Of a stretch of DNA of 64,000 nt, positions 10,586 to 22,261 are shown piece after piece; the stretch's first letter is position 1, and each line of letters begins with the position of its first letter. Origin of the DNA: Echiichthys vipera (taxonomy: Eukaryota; Chordata; Actinopteri; Perciformes; Trachinidae); contig OY829654.1 in NCBI GenBank assembly GCA_963691815.1, forward strand, positions 28,779,188-28,843,187. The letters are read 5' to 3'. The notes under the pieces were generated by a model. It ran no database searches and had not been told where the DNA came from. It saw nothing but the letters and a program-made list of their open reading frames with translations. The translations under genes were made by a program, and so were the position numbers.

Positions 10586-11964
10586 CACTGTGTTAAAAAC
10601 CCCCAAAAAATCCCCTAAACGATATTTTTTTAACTTGAAATTTTATGACTTTTCCTAGATTGGCACCAACAGTAGAAAAAGTGAAATGTTGCTTTCATTC
10701 ACATTTCCATGTAAGCTGTACAAAACAAGGTACAAAGGTCATCCTGGGGTCAAAATGACCCGTGAGGCAAAAAGAGTTGAAATCAAGGTCACAGAGTTAT
10801 TTACAAACCACAGAATGTTACAATGTTTTAGTTGTTTTAATCAGTAGCAGACGTAACAAGACAGATCATGTGGTCTTCTCACGGACTGCTGTGCCTTTGA
10901 TCAGTCTCAGATCAATGAGTAGCAGACGTAAACAACACACAGGTGTTATCGCAGACTGCAGAGATTATAAAGGTGCTGTAGATGACAGGGCCCTGAACTC
11001 TGTCTGTGCTGAAGCCGTGAGTGTGCGTTATAACGCTGAAGAGGCTCTAGAGCGAGACAACTCTGATTCAGAAGATGAGGTGTAGGATGTATCAGAAGAA
11101 GAAGATGGGGAGGACCCAGAGCATGATGAATCATTTTCAGAAGAAGAAGAAAACCCTGAAGCTGGAAGAGAGACGTTCCTTTCAGAAAATGGCAAGATAA
11201 CACGGTCCTCAGCAGCATATGACCAACACGGCAGGCATGCAGAACACAACGTCATAAAGATGACCCCAGGACACACAAGGTATGCCGTTTCTCATGCCCA
11301 TGACATTCTACCTGTTTATCACACCAGCAATAGAAAAAAAGCAAGCCAGCAAAATATGGGATCAAGTCATGGGTGGCTTGCGATGCCAAATCAAGCTATG
11401 CTTGGAAAATGCAAGTCTATACTGGGAAGCCGACCAGTGGATGCCCAGAGAAGAACCAGGGGATGCGAGTGGTGCTTGATGTGACTAAGGGGTCAGAATC
11501 TGACACGTGACAATTTCTTCACATCTTATGAACTCGGACAGCAGCTCCTGAAGAGGAAGATCACCATGGTTGGTACAGTTTGCGTCAAAGGAGAGAGAGG
11601 TTTTTTCATCAAAGTTTGCCTTCACGCCCACCACCACTCTAGTTTCTCACCTCCCAAAGAAAAACAAGAATGTAGTTCTTCTGAGCACACTGCACGCAGA
11701 CGGTGACGTTAGCGATCGTGAGGACAGGAAGCCAGTCACCATCCTAGACTACAACCACAACAAGGGAGGTGTGGACAACCTAGATAAGGTGATTGGAACA
11801 TACAGCTGAGGGAGGAAGACTGCCCGCTGGCCCCTGGTCATCTTCCACAACATCATTGATGTTTCCTCCTACAATGCCTTTGTGATTTGGAGAGAGGTCA
11901 ACCCGACCTGGATGTCTCGTAAGCAGAACAAGAGTGAACACTCCACTGAATACTGAATACACTG

Positions 11965-12108
11965 AATAATGTGGGCTTCGTAGATAATTGGCAGTCTTTC
12001 TGGGGAAAACCTGGTCTTATTAGGAGAGATGGTATTCATCCTACTTTGGAGGGTGCCGCTCTCATATCTAAGAACCTGGACGCAGTTGTTAGCGGTCTAA
12101 AACCATGA
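11965..12108 (+). pseudogene. L2 ORF1, 3' end only
   Basis: It encodes the tail of the esterase-like domain (NNVGFVDNW...[13 protein letters not shown]) and stops at the same point as copy 2. The DGIHP motif would carry the catalytic histidine of the SGNH-type fold. The rest of ORF1 was lost by 5' truncation. Confidence 0.8.
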
Positions 12109-12300
12109 CAACCCAGTGTTGGGATCAGGAAGCAGAGTCGCAGTTTAATACACCTCTCTGCGCTGCCCTTATCGCAGGTACCCAGGAAGCAGAGTGGCAG
12201 TCTTACACACCTCTCTGCGCTCCCTGTGGAGCATTTTCCAGCTCAGTTTAGTATACAAACACTGTCTGCCCCACGATCATTTAAATTAAACAGATCAAAA

Positions 12301-15248
12301 ATGAACAGAAGAGGAGCTATAAAGAAAAACTTGATACAAATCAACGCAAAATCTGCGACAATGCAACAATATCAGAAAATAAAATGTGGACTTTTAAACA
12401 TTAGATCTCTCTCATCTAAAGCTGTATTAGTAAACGATCTGATATCAGACAACCATATTGATTTACTCTGTCTGACCGAAACCTGGCTGCTTCCCGAAGA
12501 ATATGTTAGCCTAAATGAATCCACTCCTCCCAGTCATATTAATACTCATATTTCTCGAGGCAGTGGTCGAGGAGGAGGCGTTGCAGCTATTTATAATTCA
12601 GGCCTATTAATAAACCCTAAACCTAAACTAAATTATAATTCATTTGAAAGTCTTGTTCTTAGTCTTTCACATTCAACCTGGAAAACTGTGCAGTCAATTA
12701 TATTTGTTATAGTGTACCGTGCTCCCGGTCCCTACTCTGAATTTCTGTCCGAATTCTCAGAGTTTCTGTCAAATTTAGTCCTTAAATCCGACAAAGTAAT
12801 AATTGTAGGTGATTTTAATATTCATGTGGACAGCGATAATAATAGTCTCAGTATCGCGTTTATCTCTCTATTAGATTCGATTGGTTTTAGTCAGAGTGTA
12901 CATAAACCTACTCACTGTTTTAATCACACCCTCGACCTTGTTTTGGTTTATGGTGTGGAAATTGATGACTTAATAGTCTTTCCACAGAATCCTATTTTAT
13001 CAGACCATTATTTAATAACTTTTGAATTCATATTACAGGACTACTCACCACTGGGTAAAAGTGTCTACACCAGATGTTTATCTGATAGTGCTATAACTAA
13101 ATTTAAGGAAGCGATTCCATCTGCATTTACTTTAATGCCTTATCCTAATATTCAAGATTCCTGCACTAACGTTAGTTTCTCTGAAATTGATCACCTTGTT
13201 GAAAGTGTTGCAGGCTCTCTAAGAACAACACTTGACTCTGTTGCTCCTTTAAAAAAGAAGATAATAAAACAGAGGAAGTTAGCTCCGTGGTATAACTCAC
13301 AAACCCGTGAATTAAAACAAATATCGCGAAAGTTGGAAAGTAAATGGCGCTCCACTAAACTGGAGGAATCTCACTTAGTTTGGCAAGAAAGTCTTAAAAC
13401 CTATAGGAAGGACCTCCGTAATGCCAGAGCAGCCTATTACTCATCTTTAATAGAGGAGAATAAGAACAATCCTAGATTTCTTTTTAGCACTGTAGCCAGG
13501 CTGACAGAGAGCCACAGCTCTATTGAGCCATGTATTCCTATAACCCTCAGTAGTAACGACTTCATGACCTTCTTTAATGACAAAATTATAACTATTAGAG
13601 ACAAAATCAACTCGCTTGGCACTATTTGTTCATCAAACCCAGGAACCTTACAAACTGTACGACCTGAAATATTCTTGGACTGCTTTTCTACAGTCGACCT
13701 TAACAAATTAACATCTACTATTTCAGCATCAAAACCTTCTACTTGTCTTCTAGACTCTATTCCAACTAGGTTACTTAAAGAAGTGTTACCTTTAATTAGC
13801 ACTCCTGTATTAGATATGATTAACATGTCTTTGTCAGCAGGTTATGTACCACAGTCTTTTAAAGTAGCTGTAATTAAACCTCTTCTTAAAAAGCCCAGTC
13901 TTGATCCTGAGGTACTAGCCAACTATAGACCTATATCTAACCTTCCTTTTCTCTCTAAGATCCTCGAGAAATTAGTTGCCAATCAGTTGTGCGACTTTTT
14001 ACATATAATGAGTTATTTGAGGATTTCCAGTCAGGATTTAGAGCAAATCATAGCACTGAGACAGCACTGGTGAAAATTACTAACGACCTTCTAATAGCTT
14101 CAGACAAAGGACTTGTCTCTGTACTTGTCTTACTAGATCTTAGTGCTGCCTTCGACACTATTGACCATCACATCCTGCTACACAGACTAGAGCATCTGAT
14201 CGGCATTAAAGGAACCGCACTGAGCTGGTTTAAGTCATATCTATCAGATAGATCTCAGTTTGTACATGTTAATGACAAATCCTCCATGCACACTAAAGTT
14301 AGTCACGGAGTCCCACAGGGTTCTGTCCTTGGACCGATTCTTTTCACCTTATATATGCTTCCCTTAGGAATTATTATAAGGAAGCACTCCATACATTTTC
14401 ATTGTTATGCTGATGATACACAATTATATTTGTCGATCAAACCAGAAGAAACCCATCAGTTAGATAAACTTCAAATGTGCATTAAGGAAATAAAAAGCTG
14501 GATGACCTGCAATTTCCTGATGTTAAACTCAGACAAAACTGAAATTATTGTACTTGGCCCCAAAGGCCTCCGAAACTCAATAGCTAAAGACATTGTTACT
14601 CTGGATGATGTTGTGTTGTCCTCCAGCACCACAGTAAGGAATCTGGGTGTTATTTTTGATCAGGATATGTCCTTCGATTCTCACATAAAACTAACAACAA
14701 GGACTGCATATTTTCACCTGCGTAATATTGCAAAAATTAGGAACATTGTGTCTCAGAAAGATGCAGAGAAACTTGTTCATGCATTTGTTACTTCTAGGCT
14801 GGACTATTGCAATTCCTTATTATCAGGCTGCTCCAATAAGTCTGTTAAGAGTCTCCAGTTAGTCCAAAATGCTGCAGCTCGTGTACTAACTAAAACAAAT
14901 AGAAGAGAACATATTTCTCCTGTATTAGCTTCTCTGCACTGGCTACCTGTAAAATCTAGAATAGAATTTAAAATCCTTCTCCTTACGTACAAAGCTCTTA
15001 TTGGTCAGGCTCCGTCGTATCTTAAAGAGCTCATAGTACCGTATTACCCGACTAGATCACTGCGCTCTGAGAATGCAGGGCTACTCGTCGTTCCTAGAGT
15101 CTCCAAAAGTAGAATGGGAGGCAGAGCCTTCAGCTACCAAGCTCCTCTCCTGTGGAACCAACTCCCAAATGTTATTCGGGAGGCAGACACTGTCCCCTTA
15201 TTTAAGAGTAAACTTAAAACTTTCCTTTTTGATAAAGCTTACAGCTAG
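12301..15248 (+). pseudogene. L2 LINE ORF2 (endonuclease + reverse transcriptase), one frameshift
   Basis: I take ATG 12301 ([10 protein letters not shown]) as the start; upstream in-frame codons have only GTG. The endonuclease covers roughly codons 20-250, with [15 protein letters not shown] (catalytic Glu), VGDFNIHVD and SDHYLITFE. The RT follows: [79 protein letters not shown]. The L2-type C-terminus LHWLPVKSRIEFKILLLTYKAL ends FLFDKAYS. A single missing base near 14008 (ACATATAATGAG against ACATAATAATGAG in copy 2) shifts the frame between LEKL and the GFRANHS block. Otherwise it is open to TAG at 15246. The product in intact relatives nicks DNA and primes reverse transcription. Confidence 0.9.
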
Positions 15249-16049
15249 GGCTTACGATGAGACTTTATTCTGCTTAATTATGCTGCTATAGGCCTAGTCT
15301 GCCGGGGGATAATACTTTTCCTGATACTCTGAGCTTCTCTCCTCTCTGTCTGAATCATTCATGTCCCATCAATGCATGTTACTGATTCAGCTTCTTCCCC
15401 GGAGCTGTTTGTGCTTTGTCGTCTCGCAGGTCTCTGCTGATCGTGGTGGTGCTTGCTGCCGTGGTCCTACATGACGCTTCCTGCTGCTATTGTCACTGTT
15501 ACTCATATATACTATCACTAGTTTAATAAACTATAAAATTTGTAGCTGTATTGTAGCTGCTATTGCCACTACTCATCATTGATCATGTTTGCCACCATAA
15601 TTATTATCATTTTCATATTCTGTCACTTTAGCTGTGCTTGTTTCTACTATTCTGTTGTATTAACTGCCTTAACATATACGTCATATTCACATTACTATAA
15701 ATATTATAGTTACTGTTAGGCTTTGCTTGCATCTCTGGAAGTGTGTCTGTCTGTCTCTCCCTGTCCATCTGTGTGTCTTTTCTCTCTTTCTCTCTCCTTT
15801 TCTTCCTCCCCAACCGGTCAAGACAGATGGCCGTCCTCCACAGAGCTGGGTCTGTCTGACGTTCCTGCCTGTTATAGGGAAGGTTTTCGTTGCCACTGTA
15901 CTCTACAGAGGAATTGTTGGGTCTATGTAAATCATAAATAAGTCATTGAGTGTGGTCTTTACCTACTCTGTAAAGTGTCCTGAGATAACTTTTGTTATGA
16001 TTTGACACTATAAATAAAATTGAATTGAATTGAATTGAATTGAATTGAA
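15249..16049 (+). other. L2 LINE 3' UTR and (TTGAA)n tail
   Basis: It ends with GTCCTGAGATAACTTTTGTT...CACTATAAATAAAATTGAATTG. The same 3' end recurs at 18871-18975 and 45060-45147, so it is the family's recognition tail. Confidence 0.8.
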
Positions 16050-16606
16050 CACAAGGGTGTTCCTGGAGCAGCTGGGAAAGGCACTTTTAATTCCACTCAT
16101 TAAAAGAAGGAAGCATGTCCCCCGCACAGAAGCCTCAGCAGCAGTTGTCAAAGCTATTCAGAGTGCAGGAGCTCCTGATCAACCTGAGGATCCAGCTACC
16201 ACAGCCACTTCCCCAGCTAGGGCAAGTAAGAAGAAGAGATGTGAGTTCTGGCCTCAAAAGAAGGACTGTAAAACACAGACTGTGTGCTGCAGGGGTAAGA
16301 AATATATCTGCAAAGGCTGCACACTTGCATTAGTTGAATGGGTTATGTTATTTTTCATATCTTGTATTGTACATTGTCTGCAATAATTCACTGGAGAAAG
16401 AAAAGAAAGAAACTGAGTCATTGGGATGAATAAAAATGCATTCAAAACTCCATTTAGCACATATTTTTTCTTTTAAGCTATAGAAATGAAGTGAAGAGGG
16501 AAAACTCAGTTATTCACACATTTTGTTGTAAATGACAAGTTGTTTCTTCAAGCAAGATGAAATTTGGTGTTTAAATTCAATTAAGCTGCTTATATTAGGG
16601 GTTTAG

Positions 16607-16671
16607 TGAAGACGGGTCATTTTGACCTGGAGGACACGGGGTGTATACAGAAAATGAGGACAACAGGAGGG
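16607..16671 (-). repeat. piggyBac right terminal inverted repeat region
   Basis: The reverse complement begins CCCTCCTGTTGTC, and the subterminal GGTCAAAATGACCCGTC lies about 45 bp inside. Confidence 0.9.
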
Positions 16672-16675
16672 TTAA

Positions 16676-17534
16676 GTATCATAAGGGGGCACAGGTGTAA
16701 ACGCATGAAAATGTAAGAGATAAACAAGCGATTTACTGGAGCTCCCAAGAGTAACTAAAGAAACCGTAAAGGTTACGCAGAAAATTGTTGGGGCTTGTAA
16801 ATGTTTATTTTCTCTTGAGGGCTTCCACTTGCACTACTGTCTTTTGATGAATCTACTGAAAATGTAAACAATCTAAACAATGCATTTTCCTCCCAAAAAA
16901 TCGAATTGACTGTTTCATTTAGGCTATGTTTATTTTATTCTGATGAACTATAGGCTCTGTCACTGGTCATCGCAACTGATTCAAAGTCATAGTCCATAAG
17001 AAATAAGATCTAGATCTAGTTTCTAGCGGCCTCTTTGGCGGTAAGATGTAATTGTAACTGTTCCCTGATGAATCGTTACGTTCCTAATGAAAAAGGTAAG
17101 AGATGAACAAGGGATTACAGGATCCCCCAAGAGAAACTAAAGAAACCATAAAAGTTACACACAAATATGTTGGGGCTTGGAAATGTTTTAGTTTCATAAA
17201 CACACTTCTAAATGTACTCAATTTAACACTTATTGAACCTGGGATGTACTCTCCATTGTTCACAGAGAGCTCCACTACTCCACTACTGCAAGATGTTACT
17301 TTTCATCCCTATCACAGCGAGGACAAAGAGGTCCCATGCTCCTGTAAGGAAAGACCGTACTGCTGTGAAAGATGGAAGACGATCTCCCACCGTGGCGTTT
17401 AAAGGGCACCGCATTCATCCTGATGAACACTCGATGCCAAATCAATAAATCAATAAAACCCTCTACCTGCTGCAAGCTACAATAACCATGCACCACCTCT
17501 GTGAAGCACTTATTGTATCACAGAGACCATTGAT
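16676..17534. repeat. Two copies of a ~105-bp unit, 0.38 kb apart
   Basis: About 16708-16812 and 17090-17196 share GTAAGAGAT(A/G)AACAAG, AACTAAAGAAACC(G/A)TAAA and TTGGGGCTTG(T/G)AAATGTTT. They are roughly 80-85% alike by eye. The remainder of the interval has no gene I can recognise. Confidence 0.65.
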
Positions 17535-17606
17535 AGAATAGAATAGAAATAGAATAGAAATACTTTATTGATCCCATGCTGGGAAATTGCAACAAAACAT
17601 ACACTT
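17535..17606 (-). mobile_element. LINE 3' end fragment
   Basis: Antisense tail of AATAGA repeats followed by TACTTTATTGATCCCATGCTGGGAAATTG, the usual 3' end of a CR1/Rex-type LINE. Confidence 0.6.
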
Positions 17607-18059
17607 AAGGCCGCAGCACGCCGAATGGCACATGTTTGATTCCCTGTGTTTTTCAGGTCTGTCAAAAACCGTTTGACCGCTCAGATCCACCACAAATGCA
17701 AACGTCAGCATCCGAACCATCTGATAAAGTGTCTCACTCAGCCTCCCAGCACGAAGCGATTTATGGCAAAGAGATTCAGAATTTAAAGAATCATTTGTGA
17801 ACTCAGATTATAACTCGTAACTTTGGACAGGCGAGGTAGTATTATTCAGGGGAATGACATAGAGGACAGTGAGGGAGAGCAACGGTACATAAATCCCAGC
17901 TCAGGCTTGCCATGGTGCCATGGTCCTCCCCAACCGGTGCAGACAGATGTCCGTCCTCCACAGAGCTGGGTCTGTCTGACGTTCCTGTCTGTTATAGGGA
18001 AGGTTTTTGTCTCCACCGTACTCTACGGGGGAATTGTTGGGTCTATGTAAATCATAAAT

Positions 18060-18870
18060 ACATGGCTTTACTATGCTTTATCGTAACTTAGTTCTGTCAG
18101 AAACGCTGCTACACTTTAACACTGTTGTCACTTATCGCTCCTTATCACTTATTTAATTTGTACTTATTTTATTTCAATATGCTGCTAAAGCTCTGGATCT
18201 ACGGGTCAATCTTCGTTCCTACCCTCACCTATGGTCATGAAAGCTGGGTCATGACAGAAAGAACGAGGTCGCGAGTACCAGCGGCAGAAATGGGTTTTCT
18301 CAGGAGGGTGGCTGGAGTCTCCCTTAGAGAGAGGGGGAGAAGTTCAGCATCCGTGAGAAACTCGGAGTAGAGCCGCTGCTCCTTTGCGTTGAAAGGAGCC
18401 AGTTGAGGTGGTTCAGGATCATCTAGTAAGGATGCCAGGCACGTCAAGCTGGGAGGAGGCCTCGGGGAAGACCCAGGACCAGGTGGAGAGATTATATCTC
18501 CACACTGGTCTGAGAACGCCTCGGGATCCCCCAGTTAGAGCTGGTTAATGTGGCCCAGGAAAGGGAAGTTTGGGGTCCCCTGCTAAAGCTGCTGCCCCCG
18601 CGACCCGACCCCGGATAAGAGGCTGAAGATGAGATGAGATGCTACTAAACTGCACGCTGCGTATTGTTGTATATCGTATAAACCTATGTTTAACCACAAT
18701 GTCCGTTGCACTCTGTCCCACTTGGTTATTGTTTGATTTATTTTATATTAGCTTCATTTTGATTTGATTTATGTTTTTATGCTCATTGTCACTCTGACCC
18801 TTTCCCATCTTTGTATTGAAGCTGTTGCACAATAATTTCCCTCGGGATAAATAAAGCTTCTTGAATCTTG
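18060..18870 (+). mobile_element. LINE 3' end (AAGCTTCTTGAATCTT family) inserted in the L2 tail
   Basis: The sequence matches the reverse complement of 29770-30107: GCTGCTACA...TTAACACTGTTGTCACTTATCGCTC and GTCCGTTGCACTCTGTC...TCGGGATAAATAAAGCTTCTTGAATCTT. It is itself interrupted by the RTE-like tail at 18189-18639. No coding part is present. Confidence 0.8.
18179..18649 (+). mobile_element. RTE-like LINE 3' fragment, innermost of three nested insertions
   Basis: 18189-18639 matches 9190-9669 (same RT C-terminal fragment, stops and GATGA tail, with a small deletion after 18430). It is flanked by ATGCTGCTAA (18179-18188) and ATGCTACTAA (18640-18649), a 10-bp TSD with one mismatch. The coding trace (YGHESWVMTERTRSR, AEMGFLRRVAGVSL) ends in a stop at 18370. 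Confidence 0.8.
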
Positions 18871-18975
18871 AGTGTGGTCTGTACCTACTCTGTAAAGTGT
18901 CCTGAGATAACTTTTGTTATGATTTGGCACTATAAATAAAATTGAATTCAATTGAATTGAATTGAATTGAATTGG

Positions 18976-19716
18976 TCAACATACTGTATCCTCATGAAAG
19001 GTTCACATCATATCTTATGGAAGTTTGATGCACAAGTTTCTGTGCATTATCCCACTTTAGTCAAGTCTTAAGGGAGAAAGTGTATTATTGGTACATTGTG
19101 AGGAAAGGAACCATAAATGACAGGTGCATGAAAGGAGCAGGTTCAGCGCTACATGGGTCAGATTTACACCGGAGGCAGAACAAAAGGTGAAAGCATGCAG
19201 CTTCCTCACAGCTGGCCGTGGTGATGGAGAGAACACAGACCTCTACAGTTTAAGTGTTGAGGCTATTTTCCTTGCACGCACCATGTGGATTTGACAGAAA
19301 TAGATTGAGGAAACACACATTGTTTAAATATAAAATCAAATTCTGAACAAATTTAAAAACGAACCGTATTTCAGAACAGATCAAGAATAATACTACGTTC
19401 TCTAATTTTGATCTCCTCTGTATCTTATATTGCAGCTGTTCTCACCTCTTTATGTGCCTCATGCAGTCCCACACAATAACACGCTCAAACACACACACAC
19501 AAAAATTGAATGTCAGTGTTACACTATAAGTAAGTGATTAAAAGTAAGAGTGCAGGTGGACACTGAAGGTCAGTCCAAAAATAATCCAGGCTGGAGGTGC
19601 TATAAATATTTTAAGCATGACGTCCACTAACAGAGTGTGGGCGTGATATTGACCACATGCACTGGTTCCCAAACTGGTGATAGTGACCTTAGGTTACAGA
19701 GGGAAAAAATATATAA
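18976..19716. other. No gene recognised
   Basis: Unique-looking AT-rich sequence; short CA stretch near 19490. Confidence 0.5.
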
Positions 19717-20264
19717 GGGCCCCGTGCTTTAGGGTACTTGTCCCCCCACGGACCAGGCCCGTTTGTACTCACACTACCTGGGCTTCGGCGAATGCTTCTT
19801 GCTGCCTATACGTCATCACGCTGTAACACGTCACACGCATTGATGACGTCATCGCGATGTGTGGCTTTGTTTCCAGATCTTTCCGTAGACCTCGGAGTTT
19901 TTGTGCGTCTTGTCGACTGTTTTTGAATCTTTTCATCGACCAAATCTGCAGTAAACACTCCACCTCCGCATCACATCAACGTGAACCTTTCGCCGCCATT
20001 GTTTTAAATGTCCGCGCATGGTCCCTCCTTCTTTTTTCTATGTCCCAACAGGCGCAAATGACGTCAGAACCGCCGTAGGCCTCGTGCTTGTTCTTGTACA
20101 CGTGCGCACGCTCGTGCTCGTACATGTGCAAACGTGCTTTACAAAAGCCCACCTCTCCCAAACGGGCCATTGCCGGCAGGCGTACCGCTCCTAGGCGAAA
20201 CGAACTAGACTTTAGCTGGGAAACGTGCTTGAGCATGGTACGGATGGACAGTGTGAGTGTGCCC
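19717..20264 (+). mobile_element. Probable PIF/Harbinger-type MITE, copy A
   Basis: It shares its length with 59268-59792. The right end reads GGATGGACAGTGTGAGTGTGCCC followed by TAA; the left outermost TIR is missing. The interior has CGTTTGTACTCACACTACCTGG, ACGTCAT motifs, GACCTCGGAGTTTTTGTGCG and AACGTGAACCTTTCGCCGCC. No transposase is encoded. Confidence 0.7.
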
Positions 20265-20680
20265 TAAGAGTGCACAGGTGGGGGGTATGTAGCTGGAAGT
20301 AGCCATGCAAGGGTCACAGTCAACCAATATGCATTTATCATCGATGCCCAAAAATAGTCTGAATGCATAAAGTCAATGGAAACATACACCAAACTCTTGT
20401 TTCATTTGCTCTGGCAGACAGATGGACGCCCTTCTCATTCAGAAGGATTTACAGCAGCGAGACAACAACCACAGTCGTTTATCTCACGTGGGGCAGGTCT
20501 AAGACGATGATCACCGCCCAGTCTGCACATTATCAAACTGACGTATCACTGCACCGTATCTCAATTACTCAAAATATAAGATGACCAAAAAATAGCAACC
20601 AAAATTTCCGTTTCAGCAACCACTTTTAAAAGTTAGTCCTCAGGTCTGTCAGATTGAGTCCAGAAGCATGTTGGGTCTCT
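20265..20680. other. No gene recognised
   Basis: Short frames only; nothing assignable before the Tc1 remnant. Confidence 0.45.
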
Positions 20681-20684
20681 TGTT

Positions 20685-21290
20685 CAGCTACATGTCAGGG
20701 TGATCATGTTGTGTGGACAGAGAACTGGTCCAGAGTGACTTCAGTAATGAGAGTACGTTCAGTTAATTTGTGTTTAATGGGAAACATTATGTTTGCTGTA
20801 GGACTGGGAAAAGACTAAACCAAATTAAATTTGGAGGAGGAAATGTCATGGTTTAGAGGATGTTTTCTGCAGCAGGAGTTGGGCTTCTTGTACAGCTACA
20901 TGTCAGGGTGAATGCAAATGTTTATGCGAACCTCCTTCAGCAACATGCAACACCATCACTGCAACTGTCCCCCAATCAGCTGCAACTTTCATGCAACGCA
21001 ATGCCCCCTGTCACACTGTAAAACAGGTGAAGCAGTTCCTTGAAGCTAAGAATATTGAAACAATAAAATGGCCCAGAGTCCAGATCTAAACCCCATAGAG
21101 AATCTCTGGGAAATCCTTGGCAACAAAGTAATGTCTAAGAAACCCACTACAGTTAGATACTGTACTAATAGGAGACTGATTCTGACTGTGGAGGAGACTG
21201 AAGAACGGACCCAGATCAAACCAGTGTGAGTAACTAGTGATGTCCTGTGGGCGCAGATGTGCTGAAGTCATTCAAAGCTGTGGCCTCTAC
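20685..21290 (+). pseudogene. Tc1/mariner transposase remnant
   Basis: Across several frames the Tc1 order is visible: WTRELVQSDFSNESTF (the vertebrate Tc1 D region with Asp), GGGNVMV (usually followed by WG), VNANVYANLLQQHA, FLEAKNIE-like, then SPDLNPIENLW (reads SRSKPHRESLG out of frame, 21074-21110), and a CG--GADVLKSFKAVAS tail. Stops and frameshifts are frequent. The motifs belong to the DD(E/D) catalytic domain; the N-terminal paired-like HTH is absent. Confidence 0.7.
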
Positions 21291-21835
21291 ACTTCCTGTT
21301 CATTTTTTTAATCCTATAGCCCGAAGACAACATTGTTAAAATCTTCTCTTCTGACTCTGAGTTGTTACTGTTCTCTTTTGAATTGGTCTGAGGAGTTTTT
21401 GACCTGTATCAGTGCTGTAGAGACATGTTTGTTGGGAACAGGTCCCCATTCTGTTGAGACCCCATGTGCATTAATGACACTGCGGCTGACCGTTGGTGGC
21501 AGCAGGGAGTCAAACATGGATGTGAAAAAGGTTGTTTTTATGAGGAAGGAAATACACTGAACATGTTTGTCAGGCCTCAAGATACAAAATGCTTTGATGA
21601 GAGACAGTATGTCATCATGTGGAGAGCGCTGTGTTTAATGAGGACCAGAGTAGAAATGTGATTGGGAGTAATTGTCACAGCTAACACCGCCTTCTATGAT
21701 ATGTGAGAATGTACTCTTTCTTATCCCACCCAGTATCCAAAGGCTTCAGACCAGCTTTGCAACAAAAGCACTTTAGTTAAGGTTATGAAAATATTGTTGT
21801 CTCAGTTAAATATTAACTTTATTTTCCAATTACTT

Positions 21836-21937
21836 TTTTTTAAGCCCGCAAGGGAACTTCAATTTTTTCACTCTGTTATTATTCATGTTACACACACACA
21901 CACACACACACAGGCCCAAAATACACACACCCATGCC
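21836..21937 (-). mobile_element. tRNA-derived SINE (family A), 3' fragment
   Basis: Antisense copy of the end: GGGAACTTCAATTTTTTCACTC, a stretch ATTATTCATGTTACACAC, and GGCCCAAAATACACAC as in 4040-4100. Confidence 0.6.
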
Positions 21938-22080
21938 GTCTAAACAGTCCAAACAAATGAGTATTAACATAATTTGTAGGACACAGTGTGAGTATCAGAT
22001 GGGTTGCTCTTGATCAGAATTAAATTTGCGGTGTAAATGTAAGCGCAGACGTTTGTCAGTTCAATAAAAGGAGCAGCATT

Positions 22081-22261
22081 CAATCGCGATGATGTCATTC
22101 AATGCGTGTTACGGCGTGATGACGTATAGGCAGCAAGAAGCATTCGCCGAGGCCCAGGTAGTGTGAGTACAAACGGGCCTGGGCCCGCGGAGGGAGAGGG
22201 AGGGGGGGACAAGTACCCTAAAGCACGGGGCACGGTATGGATGGACAGTGTGAGTGCGCCC
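22081..22261 (-). mobile_element. Probable Harbinger-type MITE, copy B (half element)
   Basis: Reverse complement of the left half of copies A and D. It ends GGATGGACAGTGTGAGTGCGCCC then TAA (22262-22264). Confidence 0.7.

Larger units (their letters stand above)
11965..16049 (+). mobile_element. L2-clade LINE, 5'-truncated copy (copy 1), inserted in piggyBac
   Basis: Nearly identical to 41091-45147 from AATAATGTGGG onward. It holds the last 47 codons of ORF1, a spacer, ORF2, a 3' UTR of about 780 bp and a (TTGAA)n end. The word TGAACAC flanks it (about 11934-11940 and just after the tail), and 24 bp of short direct repeats (CTGAATA...) sit between the left word and the LINE start. This is consistent with an untidy target-primed insertion. 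Confidence 0.9.
10890..16335 (+). pseudogene. piggyBac transposase (PGBD4-like), broken and interrupted
   Basis: Scattered frames recover piggyBac landmarks in order: an acidic Ser/Glu-rich N-terminus (11040-11160); YDQHGR...NVIKMTPG and a FYLFITPAIEK block (about 11220-11340); a LDVTKG-like block in another frame near 11470; SKEREVFSSKFAF...KKNKNVVLLSTLH (11585-11695); the third catalytic-Asp region DYNHNKGGVDNLD (11748-11785); and ARWPLVIFHNIIDVSSYNAF. After the LINE, VFLEQLGKAL...RR and a cysteine-rich C-terminus (CEFWPQKKDCKTQTVCC, 16240-16330) resume. Between the ITPAIEK block and the middle block roughly a hundred residues, including the first catalytic region, are missing. It also has in-frame stops, for example in the middle of GTYS-GRK near 11807. 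It cannot make transposase. Confidence 0.85.
10549..16675 (+). mobile_element. piggyBac-type DNA transposon, decayed, split by an L2 LINE
   Basis: The left end is TTAA (10549-10552) then CCCTCCTGTTGTC, and the right end is GACAACAGGAGGG then TTAA (16672-16675): a 13-bp perfect terminal inverted repeat with the TTAA duplication diagnostic of piggyBac. Both ends also carry a subterminal GGGTCAAAATGACCC palindrome-like motif (about 10569 and 16614). Transposase remnants lie at 10890-11960 and 16050-16335, separated by the LINE at about 11965-16049. Without the LINE the element would be about 2.0 kb, and its transposase has lost an internal piece. Confidence 0.9.
17924..18975 (+). mobile_element. 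L2 LINE 3' end, split by nested insertions
   Basis: 17924-18059 (CCTCCCCAACCGGT...GTCTATGTAAATCATAAATA) and 18871-18975 (GAGTGTGGTCTGTACC...AATTGAATTG) are consecutive pieces of the L2 3' UTR seen at 15806-16040. The break lies within AAATAAGTCATTGAGTG of the intact copies, where 18060-18870 has been inserted. Confidence 0.85.
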
